DNA of 7,146 nt from Kiritimatiellia bacterium (GTDB lineage: Bacteria > Verrucomicrobiota > Kiritimatiellia > JAAZAB01): contig JAGYMT010000084.1 of NCBI GenBank assembly GCA_018400335.1, positions 1 to 7,146 of the forward strand, read 5' to 3'. Both the position numbers and the translations under genes were made by a program. This document shows, piece after piece, positions 6,312-7,146 of this stretch (position 1 is the first letter of the stretch; the number at the start of each line of letters is the position of its first letter). The notes beneath the pieces are model-generated. The model made no database searches and was not told where the DNA came from. It saw nothing but the letters and a program-made list of their open reading frames with translations.

Positions 6312-7146
6312 CACACAACACAATTCAACAATCGGTCGCGCCGCGGAGTGATCTACGGGAGATGTTGCGGCAGCATGTCATCGGGCGCAGCCTGGCCTGT
6401 ATGGCCGACGCCGATGCCCGACGCAAGCAGGCAACCGCTTCCGCAGCAGCGTTTGCCGCCTACCGCACGGCCATCCGCAAAGCGGTGCGTGGGTTCTATG
6501 GCGACCTGCCGGCTGGGCCGGATGCGCCGCCGCCGGTTGCAACACTGGTGAGCACGTTCTCGCACACCGGCTTCCGCCTGGAGAACGTCCTGTTCGAGAC
6601 GTATCCGGGCTGGCAGGTCAACGCCACGGTGTACGTGCCCACCGAGTTCCAGCCGCCATATCCGGTGGTGATCGTGCCGGTCGGTCACTCCGGCAAGCAG
6701 TTCGAGAACTACCAACTGCCTTGCCAGTACTTTGCCCGCGCCGGATACCTGGCGATCTGTTTCGACCCACCGGGTCAGGCCGGGGAAAAGCGGCCCGGCA
6801 ACGACCATTTCAACGACGGCGTGCGCGATTACCTGATCGGCCGGACCTCCAGCCGCTATTTCATCAGCGATGCCATCCGCTGCATCGACTACGCTGCCAC
6901 ACGCAACGATACCGACCTGGCGAACGGCGTCGCCATGACCGGCGTTTCCGGCGGCGGCACCACCACGACCTTCGCGGCGCTGTTGGACGAGCGCATCCGC
7001 GCTATCGGCCCGTGCTGCTGCGTGACGCCGTTGGCCGACCTGGATATTTCTCAATGCTATGCCGGTTGCCCCGAAACGCACATGTTCCGGCGCTATGCCG
7101 AGGGGATCGACGAAGTGGATCTGGTCTGTGCCGCCGCGCCCACGCC
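6308..7146 (+). CDS. Acetylxylan-esterase-like alpha/beta hydrolase (Abhydrolase_7 type), 3' end outside window
   Basis: The first 279 residues of a serine hydrolase; the frame is still open at the window edge. A helical N-terminus (about 15-66) ends in FYGDLP, as in Abhydrolase_7/acetylxylan-esterase-like proteins. Then come a strand pair around FRLENVLFETYPGWQVNATVYVP read in two parts (89-100 and 101-111), VPVGHSGK at 123-130 (likely oxyanion-hole region), YFARAGYLAICFDPPGQAGE at 141-160, and the nucleophile elbow G-V-S214-G-G. The catalytic acid and histidine would lie beyond the window, so completeness cannot be judged. No signal peptide is seen, and three adjacent cysteines (236-238) also suit a reducing cytoplasm. 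The probable role is removing acetyl or other acyl groups from the same oligosaccharides handled by the upstream enzymes. A peptidase-like or other esterase activity is possible. A long open frame on the opposite strand covers part of this region but is best read as its shadow. Confidence 0.85.
   Translation, partial: MTHNTIQQSVAPRSDLREMLRQHVIGRSLACMADADARRKQATASAAAFAAYRTAIRKAVRGFYGDLPAGPDAPPPVATLVSTFSHTGFRLENVLFETYPGWQVNATVYVPTEFQPPYPVVIVPVGHSGKQFENYQLPCQYFARAGYLAICFDPPGQAGEKRPGNDHFNDGVRDYLIGRTSSRYFISDAIRCIDYAATRNDTDLANGVAMTGVSGGGTTTTFAALLDERIRAIGPCCCVTPLADLDISQCYAGCPETHMFRRYAEGIDEVDLVCAAAPT

Noticed and set aside
6312..6551. Continuation of the small ORF frame beyond its stop, considered as a frameshifted longer gene.
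   Set aside because: The continued frame gives no domain-like sequence, while the overlapping frame at 6308 gives a normal esterase N-terminus.
6353..7081. Open frame of 242 codons on the minus strand opposite the esterase.
   Set aside because: The plus-strand frame has a full alpha/beta-hydrolase motif set and a strong ribosome-binding site. The minus-strand product is low-complexity and A/G/R-rich with no known motif.

Overview
The window holds one densely packed, single-strand (+) block of five genes that looks like part of a catabolic operon for a decorated, probably sulfated and rhamnose-containing polysaccharide. In order these are a GH78-type alpha-L-rhamnosidase (35-2578), a type I (S1-like) sulfatase (2582-3955), a large TIM-barrel glycoside-hydrolase-like protein of uncertain family (4024-6108), an unrecognised 51-residue small protein (6156-6311), and the 5' part of an alpha/beta-hydrolase of the acetylxylan-esterase-like type (6308 to the window end, truncated by the edge).

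Organism: the DNA is GC-rich by eye and the genes are tightly spaced, with purine-rich Shine-Dalgarno sites before most starts, so it is bacterial. Sulfatase, rhamnosidase and Abhydrolase_7-like esterase side by side is a combination common in the PVC group (Lentisphaerota, Kiritimatiellota, Planctomycetota, Verrucomicrobiota). That placement is an inference from gene content. No rRNA, tRNA or phylogenetic marker is present to confirm it.

Layout: 1-34 is a short leader with a ribosome-binding site. Rhamnosidase and sulfatase are separated by 3 nt. The sulfatase to glycoside-hydrolase junction has 68 nt and contains a perfect 8-bp hairpin just before the next ribosome-binding site. The glycoside-hydrolase to small-ORF junction has 47 nt, and a second, weaker hairpin straddles the stop codon there. 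The small ORF and the esterase overlap by 4 nt (ATGA), and the esterase ribosome-binding site lies inside the small ORF. I saw no terminator, tRNA, insertion sequence, CRISPR array or obvious repeat. No stretch above 300 nt lacks a gene.

How they may work together (inference): none of the four large proteins begins with a recognisable signal peptide. The simplest picture is cytoplasmic processing of imported oligosaccharides: the sulfatase and esterase remove sulfate and acyl groups, the rhamnosidase removes terminal alpha-L-rhamnose, and the third enzyme cleaves another linkage, possibly a uronic acid or amino sugar. Sulfated-rhamnose glycans such as algal ulvan-type polymers, or host or plant glycans with rhamnose, are candidate substrates, but the sequence does not fix the substrate. 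The least understood parts are the 694-residue glycoside-hydrolase-like protein and the 51-residue protein.
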